Made by a program: the position numbers and the translations under genes
In this document: positions 1-13,029 of the stretch, in pieces
Position numbering within the stretch: the first letter of the stretch is position 1
Layout: each line of letters starts with the position of its first letter
NCBI RefSeq assembly: GCF_040802235.1
Contig: NC_133169.1
Span: 46,941,034-47,005,033 of the forward strand
DNA: 64,000 nucleotides
Origin: Manis javanica
Taxonomy: Eukaryota > Chordata > Mammalia > Pholidota > Manidae
Reading direction: 5' to 3'
Notes under the pieces: generated by a model
What the model was told of the DNA's origin: nothing
The model's input: the letters and a program-made list of their open reading frames with translations, nothing else
Databases searched by the model: none

Positions 1-765
1 GAAGTTGACTGCATCCACCCAAAAGTTCAGACCAGGCCTGCATACTCTAGATTAAAAATAAACAGAACACTTTCATCTATATTCCTTCAATTTTCTTTCC
101 TATAATGAATTTTTAAAAATGGGCAATTAGGTTGTAGAAAATCTAAGATCCAAGCACCATCATAAAATCTTTAATCAGTCTGTTGTTATTGTGTTTTCCC
201 ACTGCAGAATGGACATCTCATAGCAACATTTTCCACAGTAGGACCATTAATATTCTCAATATAGAAACCAATCTGATTGTTGGATTCGTAGACAACTCCT
301 TCAGCTCACTGGAGTCACCCTGGTGGCTGTCACCACTTCAAAGGGGGAGATTGAATCTCTTAAACAATGTATTTTTAAAAATGTTAAAAGTAGTATTCTT
401 ACCTGATCTGACATTAATAATTTTGATCCAGAAACATAGTCCATTTTACACACTGTTAATGAATCTAGGTACAGGTGTTCATTTTGTACAAAACAAACAA
501 TTTATATATCCTATCAATTGGATCACCAGAAAAAAAATCACTGTGTTAGAACTGCGGGATATTTTGGGTGTATCCATGTGGCTCATTCAATGCTATAGTC
601 AGTTGAGTCACCAGGTATCCTTGTGATGGGGACAGAAGAGTCACTCTGAGTGGGACCAAATCAATCGCACTAAAAGTATGGGAAGGATATCACCAGAACT
701 GTGATTATTCTACTGTGTTAAAGGGAAGCAATTGGTTTGGAATAAACTGGTTAAGCTGTCTAACC
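1..765. other. Unassigned stretch upstream of an env remnant
   Basis: I see no recognisable gene here. The stretch lies directly upstream of a plus-strand retroviral env remnant and may include degenerate surface-unit sequence from the same provirus. An open frame at 183-626 has no motif I can name. Its assignment is unresolved. Confidence 0.3.
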
Positions 766-1509
766 ATTTACTTCATAGCTCCAAAGGGGACCCAATTTTT
801 GTGTGGTACTAATTTTTGGCCATAGCTTTCTGCTGGTTGGATAGATCATTATACCCTCGGTTTTCCTTGGGTAAAAGGAAGAATTCTTCCCCCCGTTACA
901 GAGGTTGCTAATCTCCCTTTCCTTAAATCCAGGGAGAGTTGCTCTGTTTTTCATTGGTATGATTATTTGGCTGCTGCCTTTGCTTCCTCTGTTGGTATAG
1001 ATGATATAATAATACACATAAAAACCCTACAAAATTCACCCAAATGCTGAATGATAGCAAATGGAACTTGTCTGTATTAAACACTGAAATATCTTCAATG
1101 AGGAAACCTGTCCTTCAAAACAGAATGGCCTTGGGCATCATTACTGCCCCACACAGAAGTACCTAGGCAGTCACACAGATTACACAGTCAGGATGCTTCA
1201 TAACCATACCTGACAGTTCTGCTAATGTAGTAGCTTTATTAAATTATATGAAGACACAAACTAGGGCCCCGAGTAATCCATTGAATGACTAATGTGGAGA
1301 TAAAACAATGGCTCAGGTCATGGGGCTCATGGATTACAACCATCTTTCAGATAGTATTTGTTGCCCTACTTTTAATTTTGCTTGGTAGTACTTCATTTAA
1401 ACCTTATGCTTGTTTTTCTTCCCAATTATGCAAGCCTAGGTACCCAAACTTCAGCCAAGATAGTTCTTGCTCCACAGATGGAATTGGTCAATTATGCCTT
1501 TTCAGATGA
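766..1509 (+). pseudogene. ERV env remnant (transmembrane end), degenerate
   Basis: This is the decayed 3' part of a retroviral envelope gene. In the plus frames, with several stops and frame changes, it shows a segment rich in Trp, Gly and Pro (about 770-960), a heptad-like helical segment (about 1075-1135, containing a run like LNTEISSMRKPVLQNRMAL), and a hydrophobic membrane-spanning segment followed by a short cytoplasmic tail (1,310-1,400; core VALLLILLG). The order matches the transmembrane subunit of gammaretrovirus-like envelopes. It is followed by a polypurine tract and an LTR, as expected for the 3' end of a provirus. The frame is interrupted several times, so no protein is expected. 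It looks different from the env part of the composite elements at 23 kb and 59 kb. The retroviral assignment is fairly safe; the class is an inference. Confidence 0.6.
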
Positions 1510-1812
1510 AGCAGATCTTTAAGGAAAGGAAACTAAAAATACCTAACAAGAGTTGACTGAGAGATCTCTCTGTCTCTCTGTCTCCTTGCTTACCATCTTG
1601 TTGTCCAAAATTGCATGGGACTTCTCATTTCAAACAACATTACCTTTACATTTCCATCCTACATGGGACATGACTGCCTAGGGATGAGACTTCCTAGCAA
1701 GGTGGGTCAATGCCCTGAACATAAAGGAGTCATTTTAAACATGGTAAAATTTATGAGACATTCATCAGTGACAATTTAAATGAAGTATCTTGATGAAAAG
1801 GGGGAAACAGCA

Positions 1813-2381
1813 TGACAAAAATTCTGAAATATCCTTAAATAAGTGACATAATGACCATAGAATGAGGGAGTGAGAATCAGGGAATGACATTAGTCAGGAG
1901 CTTTGGGACATATCTAACCAGAAACTCCACAATCTTGGGTGAAGTCATTTCAACAATTATTAGAAGGCTCCCAGGACCACCACATCCACCTTGCATATGA
2001 CCAGTGTCTGACCATCACAAACAACCAATCCATGAGCCTTCTCCATGGATGAACTAACTCTCCCAGGACTTTCCCTGCCTCATATTAGCCCACCTTCCTT
2101 ATTAGTAGCCAATGTGAATTTACCAAACGTTCTTTTCTTGAATGTGTCATAAATGTGTCCTATATCTTGAGTCTGTTGGACAAGTTGTTTTTGTTAAGTT
2201 GTCTTGCCACTGGTTAACCAGAAATTTTCTTTCTCAGGACTCAGCCCTTATCTGGCTGCATCTTTAAAGGCTCAGTAAAACTTTTATTTCAGATATCTCT
2301 CAGCCTCTAGAGTCTCTGTTTTGTTGTTACCTTGGTATCCTCATAGGTGTACTGGTCATTATGCCAGAATGACCCATTACA
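1813..2381 (+). mobile_element. ERV 3' long terminal repeat
   Basis: This is an LTR-like block just downstream of the env remnant. A polypurine tract (AAAAGGGGGAAA, 1,796-1,807) lies a few bases upstream of a TG, and the block ends TTACA. Near its 3' part it has CAGTAAAACTTTTATTTCAG, resembling an R/U5 junction. The bases between the env remnant and the tract (1,510-1,795) hold no gene. I did not find the matching 5' LTR; it would lie upstream of the window. The exact ends are inferred from TG/CA and the tract. Confidence 0.6.
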
Positions 2382-3626
2382 AGGTTCTTGTGTGGATAGT
2401 ATCGACTTGAGCCTCTAGCTCTAAGCCATCTGTCTTCTATACATCTTGACATCAGTGCCACTCATAGGTCTCTACTTTAAGTAACTGTTGATAGAGATAT
2501 TTGTCAACCACCCCAAAGACCCTGTGATAAATCAGAGAATGGATATGTCTTACAAACCCCCATGACATCATAGTTATTTCTGTTCGCACAAGGGCCTAGC
2601 TAATGTCAACAAACCTTCATGGAAATTCCAAATCAATTTATTGTGCCAGCTTTGAGGATCACCTTTTTATGTCCTAGTTCCACTATGAAAAATTCACTTG
2701 GATTTAGGTAGAGTTGTTTGTACAATTTCATAATAAAGAAGATAAAGTATTCATGAGCCACATTTTAAAGAAATACTTAATTCTGTGTTGTGTAATAGCC
2801 TTAATTTAATGTACTGTATGTAAAATACCTTATTAATATAACTAATATGTCATATGTTCAAAGGTTATTCATAGATGAATATATTTGGATAAATATTTAT
2901 AATCCAGGAAATGTGCTATAATCAAATGTATGTAATTATATTTATTTGTGATCAAATGGAGGTTAAATTAAGTGTGAATTACATTTACAGATCAATTTAT
3001 CTCATGATTTAGGAGACCCACACCAATTCTAGATTCATATAACTCCAAGACACCTCAATGACATGGCTTCATTTTCTGAAAACTACAAATAAAGAATATA
3101 GCTTGATATATGCAGCTAGAATTTCTTTTTTATACCCAAATTGTCACTCAAAATAAATTAAAAAGAAAAGATAACATATGTATTAGAAGCCTAGGGAACT
3201 CCAGGGAAATTTCTCTCCATTCAGACATGTATAAAAGAAAACAAGATGCAGTTCTCTACAGTTTTTTTAATTAAAAAAGATGAATGATAGATAATTTGTT
3301 GGTTTTCTGAAACAAAACTGTTTAACTCATGGTGCTTTTGTTAAGAAATAATAGTATATGTTCTTCAAAAGTAAGCTCTGAAAATAGTAATACACCCTAG
3401 GCAAATATATTTTCAACACTTATTAGGTGCTCCAAACAGGAATTGCATTTCCACAGATTTTTTTGAAGAAAGTGGCATGTGAAATAATAGGAATGAAGAA
3501 TAAATCATAACTTACTGTCGTTAAACTAAAAGCACCCTTTTAAAAATAACAAATCAAATATTTTCTAATGGATACTGTGCGAATGTTATGATTTTCAACA
3601 TCCTTTCTGGTTCAAAAGATTGGCTT
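2382..3626. other. Duplicated flank downstream of an OR pseudogene
   Basis: There is no gene. The reverse complement resembles the region downstream of the OR pseudogene at 42.2 kb: 2,415-2,770 pairs with about 45,150-45,480, and about 3,040-3,250 pairs with 43,470-43,602 plus 44,985-45,060. The duplicated unit therefore includes about 2 kb beyond the receptor. This copy lacks composite copy C and so represents its empty site. Confidence 0.55.
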
Positions 3627-4497
3627 CTATTTTTTTGGTGTGCTGACCCCCTTTCTCAGCAGTCTCTGCAGAGCATCCCTCACCTCTTTGTTCCTCAGGA
3701 TGTAGATGAGGGGGTTCAACAAAGGGGTAACCAAGGTGTAGAAAAAGGCAAAGAACTTTCCATATTTTGGTACAAAGTGGTTCTTGGGGTCTGCGTAAAC
3801 AATGGCGACCATCCCGTAAAACATGAAGACCACAATGAGGTGGGAGGAGTAGGTGGTGATGGCCTTCTTCCTTCCCTCATCAGATTGGAGTTATGTAGAC
3901 ATAAGAAGTCAGAATCAATGCCACTGGCAAGATGGTGAGGAGGTCAACAGAGATGGTCATCTGCCACTCATTTGCAGAGGTATCTCCACATGCCAGGCAT
4001 ATGAAGGCAGGAACCTCACAAAGAAAATCATCCATGCGGTGGGTGCAAAAAGGCAGCTGGAATGTGATGATAGACTGGGTCACAGATGTGATCAGGACTA
4101 AGGATGCATAATGACGGTGTAGCGCAGGGGCTGGCAGATAGTGACGTAGTGGTCAAAGGCCATCACCACCAGCATGACATCTTCTGTGACACCAAGACAG
4201 ATTATCACAGAGAGCTGGATGGCACAGCCTGTGTAGGTGATGCTCTTGTCTGGCCCCCACATGTTGGCACAGCAACTGTGGTGTAGCAGAGATCCAGCAA
4301 GGAGAGATTGCTGAGGAAGAAGTACATGGGGTTGTAGAGATGAGGGTCCACGCAGGAGAGCAGGATGATGACTGAGTTGGTGATCATGATCATGGTGTAC
4401 AAGAGGATCACAGCCCAGAAGAGAACTGTTTCTATAAATAGGGCCATTTGGAGAAGCCCAGAAGGATGAATCCCACTGGGAAACTCTTGTTGGTCAT
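3627..4497 (-). pseudogene. Olfactory receptor pseudogene, OR2 family (OR2C/OR2G-like)
   Basis: This is a former odorant receptor, a seven-helix GPCR of the olfactory neuron membrane. Read on the minus strand it starts at an ATG (4,497) with an NKS glycosylation sequon. It shows TM1, the TM2 signature [18 protein letters not shown], an FDHY motif in place of (M)AFDRY, the second extracellular loop with its cysteines, and the C-terminal NPLIYILRNKEV motif, ending at a TAG (3,627-3,629). Compared with the paralogue at 62.4 kb it carries a 2-nt insertion before TM1, a 13-nt deletion after TM2 (near 4,270), a net loss of about 37 nt with a stop around TM4 (about 4,084-4,105), and a 17-nt deletion in loop 3 (near 3,883). 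The G-protein-coupling Arg is His, apparently CGC to CAC. It cannot code for a receptor. Subfamily placement is from memory of human OR2C and OR2G proteins. Confidence 0.9.
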
Positions 4498-7400
4498 TGC
4501 TGGAGACTTTGGCATTGGGTTTGGATGTAATTGTAAACCAGATTTTGTGAATAAATTCTGTGAAAGGCTATTCTTCCATATATCTAGAGAAGGCAAGCAT
4601 TGCTTGTTCTCTAGTGTGTCTTAGACCATGGTACATATGCGTATTTCCTCTTACCTTAGACCAACAGGATACAACCTCTTTTCCATTGGCTGTTTTTTCT
4701 ACAAAAGGAGGTATTGGTAAGATACCACCATATTGGTTGATAGAGTTTTGGAAATTCTAAACAACACAATGCGAATGAAAAATAAATCGCTATATTTTAA
4801 AGTAAAGGAGATTAAATGTTTATGTTGTACACTTGATGACTATGAAAAGTAAACACAATGTGATCCTCTGAAAAATTATTTTCAAATTAAAGATTGTAAA
4901 TTAGCAAGATTAAAAAATAAATTAATATTTACTACCAACAGCCCTCCAGTTGGCCAGAAATAAACATGGACAAATACCAAACTATGGCAGAAAAAATAGC
5001 AGATAAAATCATTAAGACAGCATTTAATGAGAAACATATGGAAATAAATATAATGTGAAATATATAATAATATACAGAACACACATAAATATCCACATAA
5101 ATCTCACAAATCATAGTTCTCAACAAAGGAAGTTAACTGAACACCTAACTAAATAAAAGGATATAATAAACTCTTAGTGGAGAAAGGTAATTTTGCAAAG
5201 ATGTCAATACTCTTCAAATAAATGATATGGCTAATACTATTATTGTTTTCAAAACATAACAATGCAGTTCTAGACTTATTTTTCTGTAGTAAATAAATGG
5301 GCAATTCCTTATAAAATTGTTTACAAAAGAAATATAAAATACATTTAATTTAACACCCATAATTCAGTGAACAAGTAACATCTTAAAATAATCCAAACAC
5401 TAAAGCGGAGCTTTAAGAATTTGAAGGATCCATAGACAACATTAGAGTCCTCAGTAAATATTAAAAAAATCTATTTAAGAAATTGATATTGAAAGTCATT
5501 AGATAAAGGAATAATTTGTTAGTAACTGGCTTAACAATGATTGCACAATTATGCATAGACAATTCAGTAAATCACCGCTTCATTTTCATATCCCTAAATT
5601 CCAGACTTTTAAGAGTTAAATTAAATTATACACATACAAATGGGAACTAATACAAGTAAAAATATTTCTCATATTTGAAGCTAGCAGAGAATTTCTAAAT
5701 ATTTTTGAAATAAACTACAAGCATTGTTGATGTATTTTACTCTGTAACTAAAAATTCTTGTACAACAAAAAAGCCATGAACAAAATAAAATAGAAAAAAG
5801 AAAGAAAATGGAAACAACAGTTGAGACCTACATAATGGGCACATTCAAACTTTCCTATGCAAAGCAAAGGTTGTGTAAGTCTAAAAGAATAACATTTCTA
5901 ATAAATAAGGACAAATGAAGTGGGTGATTTAGAAAATGACAAATCTCAACACATTCAATAAGATTCAACCTCATTAGACAAAGGATCAGTTAAATTCAGT
6001 TGTCTAGGCCAGAATTACCATAGATGTGAATGTGTGTGTATATTTATTTTTAGAGACAGGGAGTTCTGAGTGTGTATCAGTGAAGTGGAAATTAGCAGAC
6101 ATTAGGAAAGTGAACTGACAGTATTTCAGAAATGCAACGTAAAAATGAAATTCAAACTTCAAAAATATTATACAAGTTGCCTAAATTAATTCTGATGGAA
6201 GAAAATTTGGTGGAAGAAACACTCCAAGACACATACTCAAAATTATAAAGATGTTCACCAAAACATGACTTTTTAGTGCCACAATTAAAAAAAAGTGTGC
6301 ATTGAAAATGTAGCATATGTTAAGTAAAACCAAACAAATCTTGGGGGTAGAGTACCCTGTGGATATTGAATATTACATTTGGAAAAATATCTGGAACACT
6401 TCCTCTGAAGTAGTTTATGAACAATGGAAAATTTCAAGGTATATGTAAATTCACACACATACACAGAAATATATATGTGTTGGTGTATAAATGCTGTGCA
6501 TATATAGATACAGATGATATTGATAATATACATATCTGCAGGGGAAATACAATTTTGTAAGGATATTTGGTATATTTTGCAAGAATATGCAATTTTGTAA
6601 GGATATTTAATGTTTTGTGATGATAGGCAATATTGTAAGGAAATGCAATTTTCTAAGAATAACCATATGTATGATATACTTTTGGTGACTCTGTGTATTA
6701 CACATTTTAAATGTTTTCCTTGTTTTCCTCGGTGTATATATTTCCTGTAATGATTCAGATAAAGTGATAATTATTAAGACTACAAATAAAGTGTTAAAAT
6801 AATTGAAATTTGGCTATTTTTCATTTTTTTTATGACTCTTCACATTAGTTCCCACATTTCTCTGGGAGGAGTAATTTTGGATGAAATGCTCAGAAAGTCA
6901 GGGATGTGCACTTTGGAGCCAGCACCGATGATTTTAGGGCTCCCAGTCTGCCAAGCCATAAATACAAGTCTAATTAGCTGCAGCCATTCTGTCTCACTGA
7001 TGTCTGCCGAGGTTCACAGGGAGGAGACCTGCTCTTTCCAAGAGGAGGTTACTGTGGCCTTTTCAGAAAACTATTTAAATCACTGCCCCTTCTTGCTCCG
7101 GGTGCTCCCCCTTCACCAGGGGTCCCAGACGCAGAACATCCAGAGACAATTCAATGTTATTTAATGATCGGCTTCTTTGTTCATGTCTATTCATTTTTCA
7201 CAATTCTCTCTCTCTCGTTCCTAAGTATTTCCTTGTAAAGATAGGAAGCAGTGTTAACACACTCTTCTAGAAGGCTAAAAAACTTGTATGATTTGTCTGG
7301 TCAATGCAAAATGTTTCAGGGATTTTGGGGGCATTTTTAAATGATTTCTCCTTTTGCAGAGTTTATTACAAAATAGTTCTTTATGACTTACTGCATGTCC

Positions 7401-10400
7401 GTTTGTTTGCTAACTGCATCATCTCTTGCTACTATTACTCCTCCACTATAATTCAGTAAATCCAAGCTCATAAATCCAAATTAAAAACTTCCGTAGCTGA
7501 TCTTCAGGAGGAAGATGCAGAGTTCACCTGTGCACACAGGGCACATCTTCAAGGTGTTCCCTGTGTAGACATTCATTTTGTTTCAGTGAACTTGGGTGAC
7601 CATCTCCACCATCGAATATCACGTTTTTCTCAGAATATCTGTCTGGAGGGGACTCAGCTCCACGTAAGTGACAGACGTGACCTTCTTTAGTTGGGCCAAT
7701 GTTTAGGATAAAATTAGACATTTCCTTATGCACACCAAGAGGGGAGTGTAACATAACTGCTTTTCATCCATAGCCTTCAAATTGCATAGATGAGAAAAGA
7801 CTTGAGGATTTTGAGGTCATGAGGTTAAACAAGGGAGGATATGGGCAAAATGAATAAATTGCTAAGGCTTTTTGAAAAAATAAATGATTGGATTCAGTAG
7901 TTTCAGAGTTTGTTTAAACAAAGAAAGACACTTGATTAGATTTAGGAATTCAGTGAATCATCTAGCTGCTTCTGGAATACTTAGACCAACTCTGTTTATT
8001 CCTCTCTTCTGATGATCTTAATGAAAATTCAGGTCCTTCGGAATTGTGCAGGAAGATCCCGGGGATCAAACACTGAGTCACTTTCCAGCTCTTCCACTGA
8101 TAGTGAATATTTGCTGAATTAGGAAAGGACTGAATTTCTACAGTATTTCCGAGGGGTTTAAATAAACTGACCCTCTTTATAGACATAACAGGGACTTACG
8201 TAAGTTGAATGTAAGGAAATGGAAGCAGGTTTTCCTACAGCTTGAGGGCTGCGAACCTCAGGTACCTGTTCAGTGGTACCTCTGAATGACTGCCTCATGT
8301 CTCCCACCTCAGACGCAAGTGTGTTAGGAAGCAGACTGATTATTTCTGGGAATTTCTGGAGTAGGCATTGCAAATCTCTGCTGCAAGGGTTCTGATGAGT
8401 GAAAGAGTGCAAAGAATCAGAATCTTCTTTTCTATTAAATGCCTTTTTATGTCTGTGTGTACATAATTTTAAAAAACATTTCCTCCTTTTAACTTTTCAT
8501 TCTTTTAACCATTAGTAAATGTATTTAGCCATAATATGTGTTTTTATTAAAATGGTGGCTTACTGTTTATTGTACATTAGACATTCTGACTTTGAAATCA
8601 TGAATGTCAAAGATTAACTAAAGATGCAATAGTCAATTGCCTTGTCTGCCCCCCAGTTAGGGACCCGATCCCATTCAACCTTATAGACCTAACATGTAGC
8701 ATAAGGTGATTTTTTTCTGTTCAAGATTCCTGTACTGGACATTATATTAGATATCATCTTTTACAAGTAATAATGTATTTGTTACAGAATCTATTTGTCT
8801 AATAATTTAAGCAAATCTTGACATTGTGTATTAGATGGAATAGGAACAATACTATTTGAAAGACCTAGATGGGTAAATGAAAATATAAATTAGTTTATAG
8901 GGCACAGTCTACAGGAGCCTCCCTAAGTCCCTGCCGATGCTGACTCCCTTCCCCACCACTGACATGATTGCCTTTGTATTCTTGCCCTATTTTTGCAGAT
9001 AAATACACAGGGGCTGCAGAATTGGAGGTGCATGTCCTAGGATGCACAGGCAGACTCCTGCAGGCCCTCTGACGGCAAGCCGAGGGCTCTTGCCTGGCTG
9101 TCGGTGGTGCATACATTTTACAAATCACTTTTCTGCAATGACTTTAAAGGTTGTATAAACGCATGCCTTCTTCAGTTGCAGTCTGCCAGTGGTTCACAAG
9201 CATAGTTTTAGTGCCCTCTATGCCACAGAATGATCACCCATCAGAAACAGTGAGTGTTTTTAGTTGTGGGGTTTCTGAGTATGTGACCTCTTTAGGGGTC
9301 CTGGCAGGAGGGCTATGTAGTTGACAAAGGATGTGGTTCTGGGTCACTCCCTGGAATGATGTCCCAAACATCATTGAAAACTTGCTGAAACTGTCATTTT
9401 GTTATCTTTAACTTGTGATTCTTATTTCAATTTGATTTATTCTTAATTAAGTACTGTGCAGCTTAAATTAAGAGATATGCATAAGGTTTTGTTTTAGATT
9501 CGAAACTGCACAAGTATGCATTTACCTGGCTTGTGAAACTCTCATGTGAAATGAGATTGAGCTGGAAGAGTTATAATGTGCATATGATGTACCAACAGTG
9601 TGAGATTTCTGGTGTAAAAAGAGAAAAGTAATATTCCACCATGTATTTTGCACTGGAATGCCTAACATAATTGTTGAAATTGGGATAATGCATTTTAAAA
9701 TAGATATTGTGAAAGATCTTCTCAAGTTAGTACCAGGAATTTGAGTACTTTGGGCATGGAATTCATAGATGAATGCACACAAGAATCAGGAAGCATAACC
9801 CGGCACAGAGACAGGTGAAGAAGGACTTTTTAGCATATTCACATTTTGAAAGGCTAAATGTTGACAAGGGAAGAAATTGCCTCTGAACAGATCAAGAGGG
9901 CAAGAAGGAGATTTCTTGAGGCAAATTTTAAGCTAAGTGAGCACTATCAATGGGGCTGCTGCACTGAGAGAGGATGCAGTGTGCTCTTCCACTTGGCAGG
10001 AAGTTCACCAGTGCCCATCCAGGGAAAGGCAGTAACTTACGCCCTAGAGATTCTATTGCCACTTGATTTAAGGGATGAGCTCGGTGATCCTCCAGTCCCA
10101 AGGGGAATTGCATCCTGACTTCAGGTTAGTTGGGAATAAGTAATTCCAAACATCCCCACTCAATCAAATGTACATTTATAAAATAAGAAAGAATATTTGT
10201 AAATGTCAGATGTAATAAATATATTGCTCTCTCTTCGTGGCTAGTGTGTATATAAAAAAAAGTAATTTAAGACTTAAAGAAAATTTCATCCAAAAAATCA
10301 TACCAATTTTATCCAATAATTTTTTTTCTTAAGTTCTACTATATTTCAAGCCAAACATATCTATGCTTCTCAAAGATATTTAAAGTCTCTACAGGCTTAA

Positions 10401-11694
10401 ATGTGCATTTCTTTTCAGAAAATACATTAATGACAATTTCCTTCAAGCCATGAGATGTTTAGAAAAAAATATAAGGAATTTAAGAACCGAAATAATTCCA
10501 CCAGAGTGCCAGCGTTTATAGGTCTGAGGGTCAAGAAGTCAACATTTTAAATTCATAGATTTTAGTTAAATATGTAGATAGTTTAAAGAAGAGATGGGGA
10601 ATTCTCACATTCATTAATAGTTTTGGAATAGCTAACATATATGGATATAAAACTGACATTTGCACTGGATAAAGTATTTTCACCTAAGAATTTCTTATTT
10701 GACTTATAGAGCATCCCTGAATATTATATTATCTAAATTTAATGTAAACAGAAACTGAGACTCCAAAAATTTGCAGAGAGAATCCAATGTAACAAGTAAT
10801 TAATGCCATGATCACTAGAAGAACTTTGGTTCTAAATTTTGTTTTAACTCTATTCTACTACATCTCTTCAGAAGAAAATTTCAGTGTAAAGCCACAGAAT
10901 TATTTCAGACATTTTCTGATTATTTTCATTTGTATAAAACCACAGCAATCTATGCCCAAGAGAAATTCAATTGGGACAGGTCTTTCTCATTATGCTTCCT
11001 CATAGTGAGATAAGAGATTATAAGATAACCAAATGGAGCTGCCTTCTGACTAACAAGACCTTTTATGCACACAGAGGCGAGTACGGCCAGCCAGTTGTAA
11101 AATGGAGAAGCCTTTACACACTGCCTTTGTTATTGTCAGGACTGTAAGTGGGAGGAATGACAACAACTCAGACAGCAGATTTTTAAAAGATTTTGGAATG
11201 AGTGTGAATAGAGAGCAAAGAAAGCTATGACATTGTAAAAAAAATTTAGAGGGAATTTAGGGAATGATAAAAGTTAGAGCCCAAATGTCAAAGGTGTGGA
11301 AGTAGCTGAAATGCTACTAATATTTATGCTGCTATAAACTGGACAGTGTTTTCCCCTCATATACACATTTTCATGGGCTCCATTAGTGGAAACTAGAAAG
11401 GTAAGTAAAAATGAAGCACATTGAAATCATGCATGGTGTCAAGAAAATTTATGAAGCCTGGCATCAAAGATTCTCAAATTGACAGGAAAGAGAATATAAA
11501 CAGGAAATACAGAGTTTGCTCTTAAAAATCAGCTGTCTTCATTATGATTTATGTGATTCACTCATTTATGATTGAATTTTACTAGTCATATTAATGATTA
11601 CATGTAGTTAAAAATTAAACAGACTCATTGTCACATTTTATTTGACAACAACTGGAAGAGGCTAGTTGTTTTTCTGGGCTGTAGGTAAGAGCAC
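4498..11694. other. Intergenic DNA, mostly unassigned
   Basis: The part next to the OR (about 4,498-4,760) resembles, on the minus strand, the sequence just upstream of the ORs at 42.2 and 62.4 kb, so the duplicated unit extends through the proximal promoter. Beyond that I see AT-rich sequence without motifs. Open frames at 6,832-7,164, 7,524-7,754, 8,158-8,412 and 9,858-10,118 show no domain, repeat or codon pattern that I recognise, and I do not call them genes. Confidence 0.4.
6550..6648 (+). repeat. Short tandem repeat, period about 40 bp
   Basis: The phrase CAATTTTGTAAGGATATTT occurs at 6,550 and again at 6,590, with a degenerate third copy from about 6,629. This is a small decayed minisatellite-like array of about two and a half units. 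Confidence 0.55.
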
Positions 11695-11870
11695 ATATAA
11701 GCTGAGGCTGCCTGGTCCAAACATCCTGCCACTAACAGCCTGTGGGGACCTTGAAACATTGCTCACAACTCTGCCATTGGTGAAAAGGGGTTTTATAGCT
11801 CCTTACTTAGGACTGTTGTGAGACTCAGTGAGTTAATAAATAGGAAGATCTTGGCACAAAGGAAACCCTT
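11695..11870 (+). repeat. MIR SINE
   Basis: The layout matches a mammalian-wide MIR: a degenerate tRNA-derived start, a central part with CCTGTGGGGACCTTGAAACA, then GACTGTTGTGAGACTCAGTGAGTTAATAAATAGGAAG, which resembles the MIR 3' half. It is heavily diverged, as expected for its age. Confidence 0.7.
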
Positions 11871-12640
11871 CACATCATTGTTGGATCTATTCTTATTAGT
11901 ATTTTTTTTCTGTGCAATGGACCCACATTGTCATATTTTTAGAATATTTCATGGAGCACACACCAATTTGATCAATTTATCTCACAAACATATTGGTAAA
12001 ACATATCTTGATTTGACATATTTAACATTAAAACACATGAAAAAGCATCTCTAACTTCCAAGAGTTTTTTGTGGATTTTTTTCCTTAGTCATCACCTGAA
12101 ATTATACCTCAATTAATTTTTCTTAATTATGAATGACTATGAAAATTTTTCAGATTGCAAAAATGACAGGTGAGTTACATCTCAGTGTGTATGTCTCTGT
12201 GCTATTTCCTCGGAATCCTAATTGTTAATGTTAAGTTCTAATAGCTGATGCTCATGCTGATCATAATCCTAAAGCTAATTCTTTGCTTTCCTAAATTCGA
12301 AATATCTTTCTTAAAAATATACAAATATAAATCTGGAATAGTGAATGACTCTTGTATTGGATCACCCTTCCATTGCTGAGTTTGTGAGAATAATTTCAAT
12401 TTTTCACTCTATTTGCACCCATAAATTTTGCCTGCAATATGGACAAAAGGATGCCAAAAAAAAAAAGAAACTCATAATGTAGGCAGAAACTCTAGTTAAA
12501 ATTGTAGACCACCCATATTTGTGACTAAATGGAGAACATAAGCTACCCAGAACCAGGATTGAGATGTTTTGGAGATGGTGGTGATGATGATTGTTATAAA
12601 GATTCATATATGGAAGTTATAGATTTAAACATATGTAAGG

Positions 12641-12686
12641 TAGTATGTTCACACACACATGCACACATGCATGCAGAAGCACATGT

Positions 12687-12720
<34 letters not shown>
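12641..12720. repeat. (CA)n microsatellite
   Basis: An imperfect CACACA/GCACACATG stretch leads into an uninterrupted CA run (about 12,689-12,719). It is likely length-polymorphic. It lies about 300 bp upstream of the OR2T-like locus. Confidence 0.9.
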
Positions 12721-12722
<2 letters not shown>

Positions 12723-12976
12723 GCACCAGACCAGGTATAACTTTTACATATCACAGTATGCACCCTTAGGTTTTGTTCATATGCATCCCTGCTAACATCT
12801 ATTGGCATCATCTTGTTGTGCATTTAAATAATTATTGATTTAAAATAAAATAATTAATTTTCCTTAAAAACATTTTAGAACAGATTAATTGCTGGATATC
12901 AGAGCCAAAGTCATAAAAAAATTTTTTTTAATTTTTTCTTTCAACTTGTGGAAGCTTACTATTGTTGTATTAATTC

Positions 12977-12983
12977 CTTACAG
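12977..12983 (+). promoter_or_regulatory. Possible splice acceptor before the OR coding exon
   Basis: A T-rich stretch ends in CCTTACAG at 12,983, 47 bases before the ATG of the OR2T-like frame. Many OR genes have a 5' untranslated exon spliced just upstream of a single coding exon, so this fits. There is no transcript evidence. Confidence 0.3.
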
Positions 12984-13029
12984 ATATCATCATTTTACTT
13001 GGAAGATTCCAGATCACAGTGGTGCCACT

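Noticed and set aside
183-626. 147-codon open frame near the window start
   Set aside because: No recognisable domain, composition like its AT-rich surroundings, and located upstream of ERV remnants; no support for a gene.
6832-7164. 110-codon open frame in the intergenic region
   Set aside because: No motif or repeat, no sign of splice sites or a promoter, and the length is expected by chance in this much sequence.
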